This document shows positions 34,100-45,560 of a stretch of 64,000 nt of DNA, piece by piece. Position 1 is the stretch's first letter, and the number at the start of each line of letters is the position of its first letter. Origin of the DNA: Thysanoteuthis rhombus (lineage: Eukaryota; Mollusca; Cephalopoda; Oegopsida; Thysanoteuthidae); NCBI GenBank assembly GCA_963457665.1, contig OY735220.1, positions 37,183,194 to 37,247,193 of the forward strand, written 5' to 3'. The notes beneath the pieces were generated by a model. The model worked only from the letters and a program-made list of their open reading frames with translations. It made no database searches and was not told where the DNA came from. The position numbers and the translations under genes are program-made.

Positions 34100-36125
34100 A
34101 ACTGGACAGGAATCGCAGTTGACTGCTGAGTTTATCCCATCTTTCTATTCTTCTCCTGGTGTGCTGCGCACTCTCAATGAAACTGTGCAACACTCCGATA
34201 AACTTTGCAACATAAGTATCAGAACCATGTTTGTATACGTTTGGTTTCTTTCCGTCTCTCAATGCATTATTTCTACAGAAAGAGTAAAAATATCTGATGG
34301 TCAATTTAAGATATTAAAAAAGCATCAGTCGTGTTATATATCTACATCCTAACAAAATATTTTCCAAATAGTTGCAAATCTGTAATCGGCACAAGTGATA
34401 GGGTATTTGGGGTAAAACACAGAAGTAAATTTTATCTTAATATTATGTATTCAAAAGTGTTTGTTATTAGAAAAAGTATTCCGTCAAATTTATTCCCTCT
34501 TGCGTTATGGTGCAAACAACATCAACTTCGTCACGAAATGTTCTTGTATAAGACCGATCAAAAATTCACTTGTCCTGTGTTCCGATTAACCCATACATCT
34601 GGCACATCAAGTGCTTCCAAGCATGATTCCAAGTGAATTGAAATGTCACTTAGAAAACAAATAATCGAAACGTAATTGGTAAACCTTGTGACTATTTCAG
34701 CGGAAAGTGACTAGAATACAACAAAGAAGTACCTTTTTCTCAGCATGTGTCAATACCAAACAATAATTTCGTAACATAAAAGGTTGCAAAAGCTGAAAAG
34801 CTACATACCGTAGCCGATATGATTTGACCAGCTGTTGTAGATATGACAAATATTATGATTAGTGAATCCACTGGCGAAGTACTTTATATGGTGCTTCTAT
34901 CAGATAATATGATTGGTCGGAAAATCAAACACATGACAAAGGACCCGAATGAACAATTGATTTTAAAAAAAGAATGAGGGACTTTTGGTCGAGGACACCG
35001 ACAGTAACGAGGATACCAATCTCGTCTGCTATGTAGGATTCGTTGATGCTGATAAAATGATCAAAGACCTTCTGTTTTTCAATAATATAACTGTAGGTAC
35101 AAACGCTCAAGATGTGTTTAAGATACGAAACACATTTGACTTTGAATATAATCCACAGTGCGTTGGTATCTATATGGATATTCGTCAGTCCATGTTCAGA
35201 GCTTATAGATGGTTGCAACCACTCATTCGGAGTGAAGCTCCTGATGCTCTCGAGACACATTGAATTTTCCATCGAATCATCCAAGTCCTCCTGTGAATTT
35301 GGTCTCGGGATATGTAATGAAAATAGTTAACAATATGGAAAAAAAGTCGGCCATTAAAAGAACGAATTATCAAAGATTCATGCAAAAATATGGAAGCCGA
35401 ACGCATTTTTGTTAAACTACCACAGCTTACAGTGGACTTTTTGTGGAAGTGTACTGTCGCGCTCGTTCGAGTTTTGACAGGAAGTGTATGCATATCTTGA
35501 AAACTGGGGGACAAGTCGAATGTGTTAAGTGTCTCCCAGCAAGCATGCAATATGCCCATTTCGATTTTGGTAGAGAAGAGTCCAGGTTTCAGGGGAAATT
35601 ATTATTGTGGGAAAAAAATGAACGAAGACAGTGGCAAAGAGTGTTTTCCGTTGTTGCAACTGTTTGGTATATGTTGACTTCACTTAGGCAAACACTCCCA
35701 AGAACATAGCTTCAAAACTGGTCTCAAAAATATTTCGAGGAATATGATTTGGAGGAATTCATATACGTTTCAAGTTCCATTCAGGTTTTGATCTCAATCT
35801 AACTTTATGTTTGCCGAAGAAAAAGATCTCATTGAGCTGTCTTGTGACAATACAGTGAAAAGTAGATTCGACAACGTGGAATTAATTGAGTTTTGGATAT
35901 CAGTGAGACATGAGAATCCTCGAAGTGCTAATACCCAAGGAATCTGAATGGCTTTTCAATGACTCATGTCTGCAAAGCTGGTTTTTCGGCTCTAGCTGTG
36001 ATAGAAAAAAAGTATTTTGCAAATATTCACGTTGAAAAGGAAATACGGGTAGCTGTCACCAGTTTGATTCAAGTTTGAAGAACTGTCTGGTAAACAACAG
36101 ACTCATCCACGCCTCTATCAATCAT
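34100..36125 (+). pseudogene. hAT transposase pseudogene, ZBED5-like
   Basis: Landmarks in order: a BED-type zinc-finger remnant (about 34555-34650) with 'CPV.R' followed by 'SMIPSELKCHLENK'; 'LLSDNMIGRKIKHMTKDPNE' (34891-34950), the 'LSDNTVSRRI.DMSEDVKEQ' block; 'YVGFVDADKMIKDLLFFNNI' (about 35030-35090) and 'CVGIYMDIRQSM' (about 35160), the '.LF....V.TDGAPAM' region; 'THCIFHR' after a frameshift; and near the C-terminus 'EEKDLIELSCDNTVKSRFDN' and 'FWISVRHENP' (35891-35920), the hATC dimerisation region. The order matches ZBED5/SCAND3-related hAT transposases. Many frameshifts and stops, and the catalytic Asp of 'TDGAPAM' reads as 'YMDIRQSM', so it is inactive. Confidence 0.75.
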
Positions 36126-36623
36126 GATTATTAAAAAAAAACATATCTAGAACATTTTTATGATGTCAAATAACGGGAATCGGTAAAAATTCGGTTAAGT
36201 AAACGTCAGTAAAAATAATTATAAAAAAAATACTTTTCCTTTACTTTTTTGGCAGAACCTGATCTCCCATTCATATGAGGATTTTTCGTTTTTGAAAAAA
36301 AGTAATTTCTAATAACAAATATGAATGAATTGGCTCTAAATTCGGTGAACATAAAATCTTTCTTTATATCCATCTTAAATGCACCAATAGTTCGATTTCA
36401 CAAAGTGAATATCAGCCAAACTGGATCCTTATATTGTGAATAAAAATAGATGAATAAGAATATTTTCCCATGTATTTTTGCCAACTTTTGCTCTGTCGAA
36501 ACTTGACTGTTTTTTTTAATTCTATTTCACTAACTTGACTAAATTAGAGAAGAAAAATGCAGTCGTTCACCATTTTCTGGCTTCAAAAATATCCTGATAC
36601 ACCACAGTCACTCTAATGCAAGG
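36126..36623. other. AT-rich 3' region of the hAT element
   Basis: Non-coding between the transposase C-terminus and the probable right TIR; several poly-A and poly-T runs. Confidence 0.4.
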
Positions 36624-36640
36624 AAGTTTGGGAACCACTG
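36624..36640. repeat. Probable 3' terminal inverted repeat of the hAT element
   Basis: 'AAGTTTGGGAACCACTG' is the reverse complement of the CAGTGGTTCCCAAACTT ends known for hAT elements of this group. It sits about 500 bp beyond the transposase remnant, as expected for the right end. The matching left end was not found. Confidence 0.5.
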
Positions 36641-36820
36641 TCAGAGGTGTATTCACTACTTATGTTTAAGTTTACTGACGGATTACCTGCATATGTTTAA
36701 TTTCTATAAATGTATAAGTATATTGATGAATAGCTACCACACGGATGCATATGCTGAAATCGTCGAATACAGGATTATGGTCTCAAACCCTTTTAAGGAA
36801 ATTCATTGCCGGGATATTTT

Positions 36821-36821
<1 letters not shown>

Positions 36822-36879
<58 letters not shown>

Positions 36880-36909
36880 GATATATTTGTTCTATTGCAA
36901 ATCTGATTT

Positions 36910-37005
<96 letters not shown>
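36822..37005. repeat. (CA)n-(TA)n array abutting a PLE end
   Basis: (CA)n at 36822-36860, (TA)n to 36878, a 38-bp unique piece, then (TA)n at 36914-37005. The last array stops where PLE-end sequence begins. Confidence 0.95.
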
Positions 37006-37008
<3 letters not shown>

Positions 37009-37400
37009 CGAATCAGATTTCCAACATAGCATAATATAATAGAACATAGTATAAAGCAATGTCTGATATATGAAGGATTTATTTACATTGAGTGCTCGAT
37101 ACATGCAACTTTAAACTTCAAATGTTAAGTTGGTTAGGATAACAAAGTAGGTAGGAAAATTCTGCAATAAGGGTTGAATAAATCGAGGGAAATTGTAAAA
37201 AAAGGAAAGCCAAAATGTTTAATTATAGTTCCGAGGTTTCATAGTTTCTATCAAGCCTTAGCCGGTTTTGCCTTCAGAAAACTGATGTGCTTCTGTTGCT
37301 GGTTGCTTTTTTCCACTGTCCATATGAGGGGGTTAAATTGAGGTCATTTTTATATCAAAAGCAGAATTGTATTTTAGTCTGATTGACGATTCATGTAGTA
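37006..37400 (-). mobile_element. Penelope-like element terminal fragment
   Basis: 'CGAATCAGATTTCCAACATA', 'GAGTGCTCGATACATGCAAC' and 'TTAAGTTGGTTAGGATAACA' align with the ends at 41.3 and 45.6 kb. The following 200 bp are degenerate, but 'TTGCTGGTTGCTTTTTTCC' near 37293 resembles the same region of those copies. Confidence 0.55.
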
Positions 37401-37635
37401 AGTGGTGATATGAATTTTTTCCAATGCATCACTGTGTAAAGGCCTTCGAAAGAAAGAGAAGAGGGCAATGTTTTCCAAGGATTTCAGATCTGAGTTTCCA
37501 ATTCCGAATTAAAAAACTAAAGAATTAATTGGAATTGTAAGCAGGTTTCAGAGTATTGATGAAATTCGTTTGGAGAAGAATGGAAAGATAAATACAATAT
37601 AGAGACTCTTGTAAATACTAACTACATAAATGTAC

Positions 37636-37840
37636 AATCATACCGAAATAGAATTCAACTATACTGTGAACACACATATTCGCACATACCGATTGCTCAC
37701 CCTTTTCTTCTCTCACTCATACGCATCAACACTAGCACTTATAACACAAACCTGCTACTATATCAAAATATAATTCAACCACACTGTGGCAACACACATT
37801 CATCCACATTGATACCTCACCCCTTTACCTCTTTCCCTAG
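37636..37840. repeat. Diverged two-copy tandem repeat, unit about 115 bp
   Basis: 'CCGAAATAGAATTCAACTAT', 'ACTGTGAACACACATATTCG' and 'CCGATTGCTCACCC' (about 37643-37702) recur as 'TCAAAATATAATTCAACCAC', 'ACTGTGGCAACACACATTC' and 'TTGATACCTCACCC' (about 37762-37822). Confidence 0.55.
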
Positions 37841-37896
37841 AAAAAGTTCCAATATCAATTCCTGTCTTCTCAGAAAACTCATCAACAACTGGAATA

Positions 37897-37899
<3 letters not shown>

Positions 37900-37988
<89 letters not shown>
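37900..37988. repeat. (TA)n microsatellite
   Basis: About 44 TA units with one C interruption near 37930. Confidence 0.95.
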
Positions 37989-37991
<3 letters not shown>

Positions 37992-38334
37992 ACTGTTACC
38001 TTTCCTTTTGAAGCATGTACTCTATGGCTTCTCATTGGCGTATCCTAATTGCAAGTCTCGACACTCTTGCAATTTGTCTAGTAAAGCTTATGAAATGTGT
38101 ATCCATGGGGTATATCACAGTCGGGTGAAACCATACAAAATAGAAACGTAGCTAAAGGGAACTTCATTTGAAAATCCTTTACAAGTGAAATAAACTCTAC
38201 AATATTTAATGAGCCATTGAAAATATCTTTATCCATGTTATAACCGATGATATCTCGCACTATTTTGATAAAATTATCTATTTAATGCATTTACGCATTT
38301 AGTATATATTTATTACTGTTTATATACATATAAA
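37989..38334. other. Unassigned sequence
   Basis: A 60-codon minus-strand ORF (38078-38260) is not recognised. Confidence 0.4.
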
Positions 38335-38350
38335 CATATATATATATATG

Positions 38351-38401
<51 letters not shown>

Positions 38402-38458
38402 AGAGACACAGAGAGAGTGATTAATTGATATATAGTGAGAGAGAGGAAGAGAGAGTGG
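38335..38458. repeat. (TA)n followed by GA-rich tract
   Basis: TA array to 38398, then GAGAGA-rich sequence with interruptions. Confidence 0.9.
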
Positions 38459-38638
38459 TATGTTCAATTTTGTTGTTGCTGATCATTTCCACGAAGCCAC
38501 AAGGGTGATTCAATGAGACTGTAGCCCTATACGTTGTTATTTGCTGAATATTTCACTGCTCAATGTTCAAACTATTTATGTCCTCCTCTTAAATCAGTGC
38601 ACAAGGGTGGAGATTAATAAGATATGTCCAGACACATG

Positions 38639-38640
38639 AT

Positions 38641-38674
<34 letters not shown>
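38639..38674. repeat. Short (TA)n microsatellite
   Basis: About 17 TA units with one G. Confidence 0.9.
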
Positions 38675-38734
38675 ATAATCAAATGATTGTGTCATCAACA
38701 AACAGCTGTTTTGTTGTATTACAACTCTCCAGTG

Positions 38735-38860
38735 TGGCTATAGCCTATCCATCATCCCAGTAAGCACCACGAGGTAGGATCGAATCCTTCGCTCCAAACC
38801 CAGAGGCTGGCATTTTAAGTCTGCCCTACGCAGAACTGAACGGTCTGTAAGGTAGAATTT
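38735..38860 (-). repeat. Possible tRNA-derived SINE fragment
   Basis: On the minus strand 'GGATTCGATCCTACC' resembles a polymerase III B box, in a patch more GC-rich than its surroundings. No clear A box or tail, so tentative. Confidence 0.25.
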
Positions 38861-40270
38861 AAACGATATATTTAATCACGTATAATTCCTCATCCACCAG
38901 AATGCTCTATTCCTAAGTTTGAAGATGATTAAATGCTTGAATGTGTTCTAGTGTACTAAGACAGAGAGAGGCCTCAAAGGATAGAGTTCAAATTGTATTG
39001 AAAACCTATTCTTTATAACAGTTTCATTTTGCCTTCTGGAAAGCCGTAGAATGTAACAGCAAGAGCATTGCAATACAAAGCAAAAAATATCTTCAAGCCA
39101 GACAAATCCATGTATAATAATGCAAAATATCTCATCTCGGATTTTTTGACAAATGAACAATTCTATCATTTTTCCTAAAGTCATTTCTAGTTTCAAAATC
39201 GACAATTTTTACCCTTTCAGCGTTATTCGCAAAATATGGACAGCATGATCTAATTTTCCAAGGTTAAAACTATCATCACAAAATCGAAAACTCTGCTGCT
39301 TCCACTTGTTCAGTATGTCACTCATAACTTCAATCCTAAAGACTAAAATTAAATACCATCCCTTAACCCTAAACACTAAGGGTAAATTATATTTTTCATA
39401 GTTGAATTTGATAAATACAGTTTTTAATAGTTAGTTTTTTGGCTTTCATTTGGAAGTGAAATTTTAGAGAAAAAATCGTAGATGAGCTTTTAGAAATGTG
39501 AAAAAAGTCTTTAATCAGAGAAAATTTCGAAATTTGTCCAGAAAAAATGCTGTTCTGTAATTCTCAGACTAACATTATGCACTAAAATCCGACGCAAAAA
39601 TGTTTTGAATCTAAAGCTGAAAAGGTAGCAATTGCTTTGACTGATTTTTATAAATTTTGATTCATTGTTACTTGCCAAATATTCCGCCCTTGGCATTTCA
39701 TACTTGGTTCCTGTGGAGAGCCGAAATGGGGCCTTTGGTGCCCATAACAGATCAAAACCATCTTGCGATCATTACTTTGATTCAATACTTCTGACTGCAG
39801 AGGCTTCATACAGTTAAACGGTATCAGACTCTTAACACTTGATGGATTGATAGAAATGATATATACGAACGGGGTGACTCCAAACCATTGGGTGGGGTCA
39901 AAAGCTAATGAGGTTAAACATGCTCGGGGGCTTGATCTGTGCATACACAGAACATTGAGAGGGATGTGTTGGATCCTGAGTTACGTTGAATCCAAGTAAG
40001 ATTTCGAATTTACTGACTTGAGATTTCTTGAGTAGCAATGGAAGAAGTGTGAGACAGTGTGAATGCACAATCTGTCTTTGCTATGGACAGACATTTCAGT
40101 GCGCATTGGAGCAGTATCCACCTCTCCAGAGCCAGGAAACCACCGTAGTCACTTATATTCGTTCAGTACAAGCTGATTCAATAGCATTGGACCTGACGTG
40201 CGAATTTTCTACTACAGCCTCAAGTGTTTTGAATGTTGGTTTTCATATTTTATGAGTAGTGTGAATGCCT
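38861..40270. other. Unassigned region
   Basis: ORFs at 39648-39944 (minus, 98 codons) and 40028-40255 (plus, 75 codons) lie in the less AT-rich part, 39.65-40.25 kb. Neither is recognised. 'GGGGTGACTCCAAACC' with 'GGGTGGGGTCAAAAG' at about 39870-39905 vaguely recalls hAT subterminal sequence but is too short to call. Confidence 0.3.
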
Positions 40271-40276
40271 GCATGT

Positions 40277-40307
40277 GTGTGTTTGTTTGTTTGTTTGTTT
40301 GTTTGTG

Positions 40308-40342
<35 letters not shown>
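40277..40342. repeat. (GTTT)n-(GT)n microsatellite
   Basis: Five GTTT units followed by about 20 GT units. Confidence 0.95.
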
Positions 40343-41221
40343 CTACGTTCCCAGCAGCATCTTTTGCAAAATTTTAGGTAATTTTTGCAAATGTCTTTCA
40401 GTACGTTATTACTAATGCAATCAATCAACTGTAGCAGCTCACTAAGAGGGGAATCAGAAGCTACGAAAATGAGTTCAATGTGAACTTGGAAACGAACGTT
40501 GATTAACGGATAAAATTCATTTGTTTTTGCCTTGCTCCGTACAGAAAAAATGTTTGGGTATTGGGGGGGGGGGCAAGATCATCCCTTTGGATGAATAAGT
40601 GTGAATGTGTGTAGATTTGTGTGAGTGCAAATGCGTGTGTCATTTTCATTGTGTATGCGTGTGAGTGTTTGTGATGCCTTTGACAGTTCGTACACAATAT
40701 TGATGATGTAAATATTCAAAGAGGCCCAAATCACGTAATTTGCATAATGCAAAAGAATTAGAAGAAGGGTGGATCAGAAGTTTTATGCATATTTAAACTG
40801 TAATTGACTATTTTTACCGATTTTGAAAACCTATTCATGAACAAAAAAAGACCAAACTTGATCTCAAGAAATTCAATCACTCGGACAATAATTCTGCTTG
40901 ACAGGTGACCAATCAAGATAAAATTGCATAATTAGACGAGTCAAACCATTATGAAAACAAATTAGCATAACTTACTTCACGTGAATCTGGAAAGTTACTC
41001 CGAAGAAAATGCCTGTATCAGAATATTTGATTTTGTGCGTATTTTGATGTTTATTTACATCTTCCTCGGGAGATTTCTGATTTGCTTTTCGGAAGTTAAT
41101 CTATTTTTTGCATTTTAGTTCATTTATGTTTCATATTTTTCAGATATACGTAGTTTTACTTTTATCTCTGTAAACTTATCTCCGTTTATATATGTGACTG
41201 ATCTGTGTGTAGATTCATATA
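40343..41221. other. Unassigned AT-rich sequence
   Basis: No gene recognised; a G9 run near 40564-40573. Confidence 0.4.
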
Positions 41222-41330
41222 GTGACACATACACACATCTACACACACGTACACAGACACACACACATACACGCACACACACGCACACACACATCTATAT
41301 ATATATTTATACATATATATATATATATAG
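41222..41330. repeat. (CA)n-(TA)n array at PLE end
   Basis: Imperfect CA array passing into TA, ending precisely where PLE-end sequence 'GTGCAAATCAGGGATACAAT' begins. Confidence 0.9.
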
Positions 41331-43553
41331 TGCAAATCAGGGATACAATATAATATTATCTGATGTCTGATATACGATGGGTTAATTCTAGAGAGTGCTC
41401 GATACATTCATCATCAAATATTAAGTTGGTTTAGAGTAGAGCTAGAAATATAGTGGAATGGGGAATTGCTACACAAACATGATTATGTTTCTGCCCTATC
41501 TTGGCCTTTTTGGATGAATGATTAGGTATATTTTAGATTCCTGTTGAGAAAATCTGGGGAATTGTTGTGGGTGTTACTTAGTGGGAGGAGTTTTCTGTTT
41601 TGTTTTTTTTGGGGAGGAGTTTTTGTTGTCTTTGTTGTTGTTTTAGTTTTTTTTTGTTTTTTTTGTTTTTGCTTTTTTGTTTTTGGTCCGATAGATTTGT
41701 AGTTCGGGTGCATTTGCTGGTGGCTATAAATTATATGCCAGAGGGTACGGTATGGGTTTTGGAGCTAAAGTAGGTTGTTGCTGGTTCTGAGTGTGCTATA
41801 TAGGATTGTATCATTTTCACTTAGGAATCTTACATTTATTCCTCTGTTCTATGATTTTTAATGACTATGGTGGGTTGTACGATCCTTTATTACCATAGAC
41901 AGGGGGAAATAGACAACGTTGATTAGTTGGTTGTTCGAGATGGTTTCGTAGATAAAAGATCTACTTTACTTATAGTGTATTCATATGTGGGTTATCAAGT
42001 TATATTTGTTAATAGAAAATTTCATTTTTCTGTTTAAAAAAAAACTGTGTTGAGTTTTTTGTTTTTTGGCAAGATGAGTATTTCAAATTTTTTTTAGGCA
42101 TAGGTGGTGGCGTGGAGTGTCAATATTTTAGCATACGCAGATCTTTTTTATAATTTTCCATTTTAAAATTGGTTAGTAATTTTTTTTTTTTTGCACATTT
42201 TCAGGTGATGTGTAGGAAATTATGTACTATTTTTATATTTTTCCTTCGTAAAAGATTATAGGTGGTTAGCTAATGTAATTTTAAAAGGCAATTTAGATAC
42301 TCCTTTATAATATTTTATTTATGGAGGTTTCTTTCGGGTTGATCAAGACTTGGTATACTATATTTGAACTGAGACATTTGATTTGCAGAGGTCAACTATT
42401 TTCGTTTGTACGATTGCAGTTTAGTTCATTTATGTTTTCTTAGTTTGTATCCCTCCCAGTTACTCTATTGTTGTGATTCGTGATGAGTGTATTAAAATTT
42501 TCAGATAAGAAATAGCTAATTTTCAGTCTGTACTTGCTGGATATTTTATTTAGGGTTGCTCAGGGGGATGTATTTTTCTGTTGATTCGATGAATGTTTCG
42601 TCCAAGTTAGTTTCTATTTGAAGGTTAAATAGTGGTTATATTACATGTTTTTTTCTAACTTTTGGGGGGTGTTGCTTTGTTTAATTGATATTTTATTTCC
42701 CTTTTTTATCATACTTAAAATGTTTGTTTCGGTGGAATCAGTATTCTTCAGGGCATTAGTATAGTCATTTCTAACATTGTTGAATAATTTTCCATTTGAA
42801 GAGTTGTGTATCAATCAAGTTTCCATAGATTTGGGAACCTTTTTAATGATTCTGTTTGGGAGGGCAAAGCTAATGTTGATGCACTTAATCACAGGGTTTT
42901 TGTCATCTATAAATTTCATACGAGATGTTATCTATATTAAAAGAAACATCTAAAAAGTGTAAAATTTCAATATTAGTTTTCAATATTTCAACTTCACAGT
43001 TCATTTCTTTCATTTGTTATACGATATATTTTTTAATGTTCTTGCATTTTTTGCCCATTGCTATTTTCTAGAATTAGTAGGCTCTCATCCTGGTACAGTC
43101 CGATATTTTCGGTATCTAATTTTCTGGTGTGGTTGTAGTGAACATACAGACCGATTAGATCCGACATCTAGGCTGAAGCGAGTCTGCCCATAGAGACATT
43201 TTAACTGCAGACATTTTTTTTAGTTCAATGTTCTTGATTATTGAATAGTACCGTTGGTCTGCACTTTTTGATTATTTCTATGTCTCTGTTGTTGCTATTG
43301 GTGAATATTTTGGCAAATCCATGGCTTTCTCGAAGATATTTTTAGATACGGAGGAGTAGAAGTCGAACGCGACGAATTGTATTGAGGTGCAAGTATTTTT
43401 TTTAATGTTGGTTAAGCAGGTTATTGTATCATTGGTAATCATCCATTAGTTTAGTTGTAGTTGCTGTTTTTTGCTATGGGTCACATTTTCTTACTAATTC
43501 TTCTTATCCTTCACTTAGCTGGGCTGATAGGTCTTGTTGTGGGTTTGTTTGTA

Positions 43554-43554
<1 letters not shown>
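41331..43554 (-). mobile_element. Decayed Penelope-like element, RT to 3' end
   Basis: Reading the minus strand from about 43380: 'FVAFDFYSSVSKNIFEKAMD' (the 'FDVVDFYPSI' RT block), 'SMGRLASA', stop, 'MSDLIGLYVHYNHTRKLDTE' and 'IGLYQDESLLIL' (43075-43112, the 'GLYRDDGLAVF' block, with the catalytic DD changed to DE). Then come 'KFIDDKNPVIK', 'FALPNRIIKKVPKSMET' (42810-42870), 'KLFNNVRNDYTNALKN' and a decayed distal part that would hold the GIY-YIG endonuclease. A 3' terminal block ends at the (TA)n array. The order is that of PLEs. At least ten stops and frameshifts make it dead. Confidence 0.7.
41461..41515 (-). ncRNA. Degenerate hammerhead-like relic in PLE end
   Basis: On the minus strand 'GGGCAGAAACATAATCATG' and 'TTTGTGTAGCAATTCC' align with the 3' half of the ribozyme-like motifs at 13.4 and 13.6 kb, but the 'CTGATGA' box is lost. 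It links those motifs to a PLE with coding remnants. Confidence 0.4.

Positions 43555-43622
<68 letters not shown>
43555..43622. repeat. (TA)n microsatellite at PLE 5' side
   Basis: About 33 TA units directly next to the recognisable PLE body. Confidence 0.95.
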
Positions 43623-43623
<1 letters not shown>

Positions 43624-43884
43624 TTATGGAATCCTTACTACAAATTTGTTTCACCTTTTTTTAAAATTGTTTGTACTGAAATACGCAGTCTTTTCTTCGT
43701 TCTTTCTTCGCCAGCAAAGTTCATCTATTACGGTCATATACCCAAGGAAAGTGGAACGTTTGGTGTGAGGATTCCATGAATCTATTATGCTATCCCTCTC
43801 TCTTTATCTATCTCTATATATATGTATTTAAATGCACATTTATAATCAAAGGAGGTGTAGGAAAAGATAAGATATCCAACATCA

Positions 43885-44170
43885 ATTTCCATTCCACATC
43901 ATTAATGCTAACAAAAAGGTGGCCGGTTGGAAATCACTTATTACGTACGTCGTTATTTTTCGCGCACGCAACAAATTTGATCAGTAATTCAATTCGTGTT
44001 TTCATCTCGGCTCTGATTGGCTGACCATCCTCGTTAACCACCTCCATTTTGACATCCAGATTATTTTTCATCCATCTTTAACTTAACGAAAAATTTCGAA
44101 TCATTTTTCTGCCATTAATTTCACCTCGGGGTTTCCAAATGAGGAAATATTTCTGACATACGAATTATCA
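43885..44170. repeat. Dispersed direct repeat, copy 1
   Basis: Shares 'AACAAAAAGGTGGCCGGTTG', 'GAAATCACTTATT', 'TGATTGGCTGACCATCCTCG', 'CCATTTTGACATC' and 'TTTCTGCCATTAATTTCACC' in order with 45165-45425. Function unknown; a (TA)n array follows at 44174. Confidence 0.55.
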
Positions 44171-44171
44171 A

Positions 44172-44173
<2 letters not shown>

Positions 44174-44212
<39 letters not shown>
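44174..44212. repeat. (TA)n microsatellite
   Basis: About 19 TA units immediately after the dispersed repeat. Confidence 0.95.
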
Positions 44213-44215
<3 letters not shown>

Positions 44216-45164
44216 TCTGCGAATGAAGTGAACGTATATGTATGTATATGTACTTATGTACAAAAATTCTAAAGATTTTCTATGTGAATTTACACTTACA
44301 AGCCAAAGTATGAGGACCAGCCTAAAAAGGTGGTGATCTCCCACGTGACTACAGAACAGCTCTCATTAAAACAGGTATGAGCTTTAAAAGATCTATATAG
44401 ATTTCCTTAGGATCTAGGGATGGGGGATGATTCATGCCTTTCCTAAAAGCATTAGTGAGGAATGGGCATAACCAGCCTCAGGTAGGTACGTAAGTGACAA
44501 TAAACCTTCCAAATGAATGATCAGTCCCAGTGTTTGAAATAACGATGCCTAAATCATCAGTCTGTGTCTATCAGGGCTTTTTTCTAGCTACACTGTGCCT
44601 CTCCCAGGGATTATGATGCTCGTATATCCAGTAGTCAACCGTATTCAGGTGGATGCTAGGCTTCTTGGACCGAATGAAGGTTTCATTTTCGATGTCAGCA
44701 TACTTATTGAGTACACTTTCAGCAATCGATATGGATTAACATTAGCTCGTATTTGGCGGGAAAACCTCAGTTAATCTTGGTCGCCCAACCTTGTCGGTGG
44801 TTGGTGATTCTCTATATTACCATGAAGTACCCACCGTGACTGAACATGATAAACCCATGAGCAGTACTGTTTGGGGAAATGCTCTGGTCTGGTTCTCTGG
44901 TTGTAACGATTTTGCTATTTTCTAACTCACCTGAATCTTTCTTCTTGCTATAAAGACGACATTCAGCATTTAGAAACGTTGTCCTGCAGGCTGGCTTACC
45001 AACATATCTTCCTGACCCAGACGTGAACAATTGCTATGGGACAATAGATATCATTGATGCTTCATATCACTATATATTTACACGCACACGCACCACGTGT
45101 TAATGCAGAGGAAGTTGAATAAAAAAAATAATTCATGATAGATGGATGGATAAGTCTGTTAGAA
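44213..45164. other. Unassigned region with an open frame
   Basis: The plus strand is open for about 50 codons at 44628-44780 ('PVVNRIQVDARLLGPNEGFI' begins at about 44631), and a 72-codon minus-strand ORF lies at 44812-45030. Composition is more balanced than the flanks. I do not recognise the proteins. It may be a decayed element or gene. Confidence 0.25.
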
Positions 45165-45425
45165 TTACATATCAATTCCAACAAAAAATGTCCGATTGGA
45201 AATCAGTTATTCCTCACTTCGGTATATTCTACGCTGATGTCAGATCCCATTGCTGATTTGATTTTTGTTTTTTTCTCGATTTTGATTGGTTCTTCATTTG
45301 CGATTTCGCTTGCAACCTTAATTTTGACATCACAGCTTTTTATTCGGTAATTTAAAATCAATTTTCTGCCCTTAATTTTACTGCAAGGATCTTAAACGAT
45401 GGATGTTAAACACACAAATTATCAA
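45165..45425. repeat. Dispersed direct repeat, copy 2
   Basis: Second copy of the 43.9 kb repeat ('AACAAAAAATGTCCGATTGG', 'TTGATTGGTTCTTCATTTGC', 'TAATTTTGACATCACAG'), again followed directly by a microsatellite (45429). Confidence 0.55.
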
Positions 45426-45428
45426 CAT

Positions 45429-45438
45429 CACACACAAG

Positions 45439-45517
<79 letters not shown>

Positions 45518-45560
45518 ATTCATACATACATATACATATATACATATATATAAATGTATA
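45429..45560. repeat. (CA)n-(TA)n-(GT)n compound microsatellite
   Basis: CA units with one AA interruption, then TA, then GT, then mixed ATAC/ATAT, ending at PLE-end sequence. Confidence 0.95.

Noticed and set aside
34925..35559. Long minus-strand ORFs at 34925-35284 and 35203-35559
   Set aside because: They are antisense to the hAT transposase remnant, whose plus-strand frames carry recognisable motifs.
39870..39905. Second hAT end
   Set aside because: Only a short GGTGGGGTCA-like resemblance, with no inverted partner or transposase nearby.
41522..41713. Lys/Gln/Thr-rich minus-strand ORF as a basic protein
   Set aside because: It arises from the G/T homopolymer-rich distal part of a decayed Penelope-like element.
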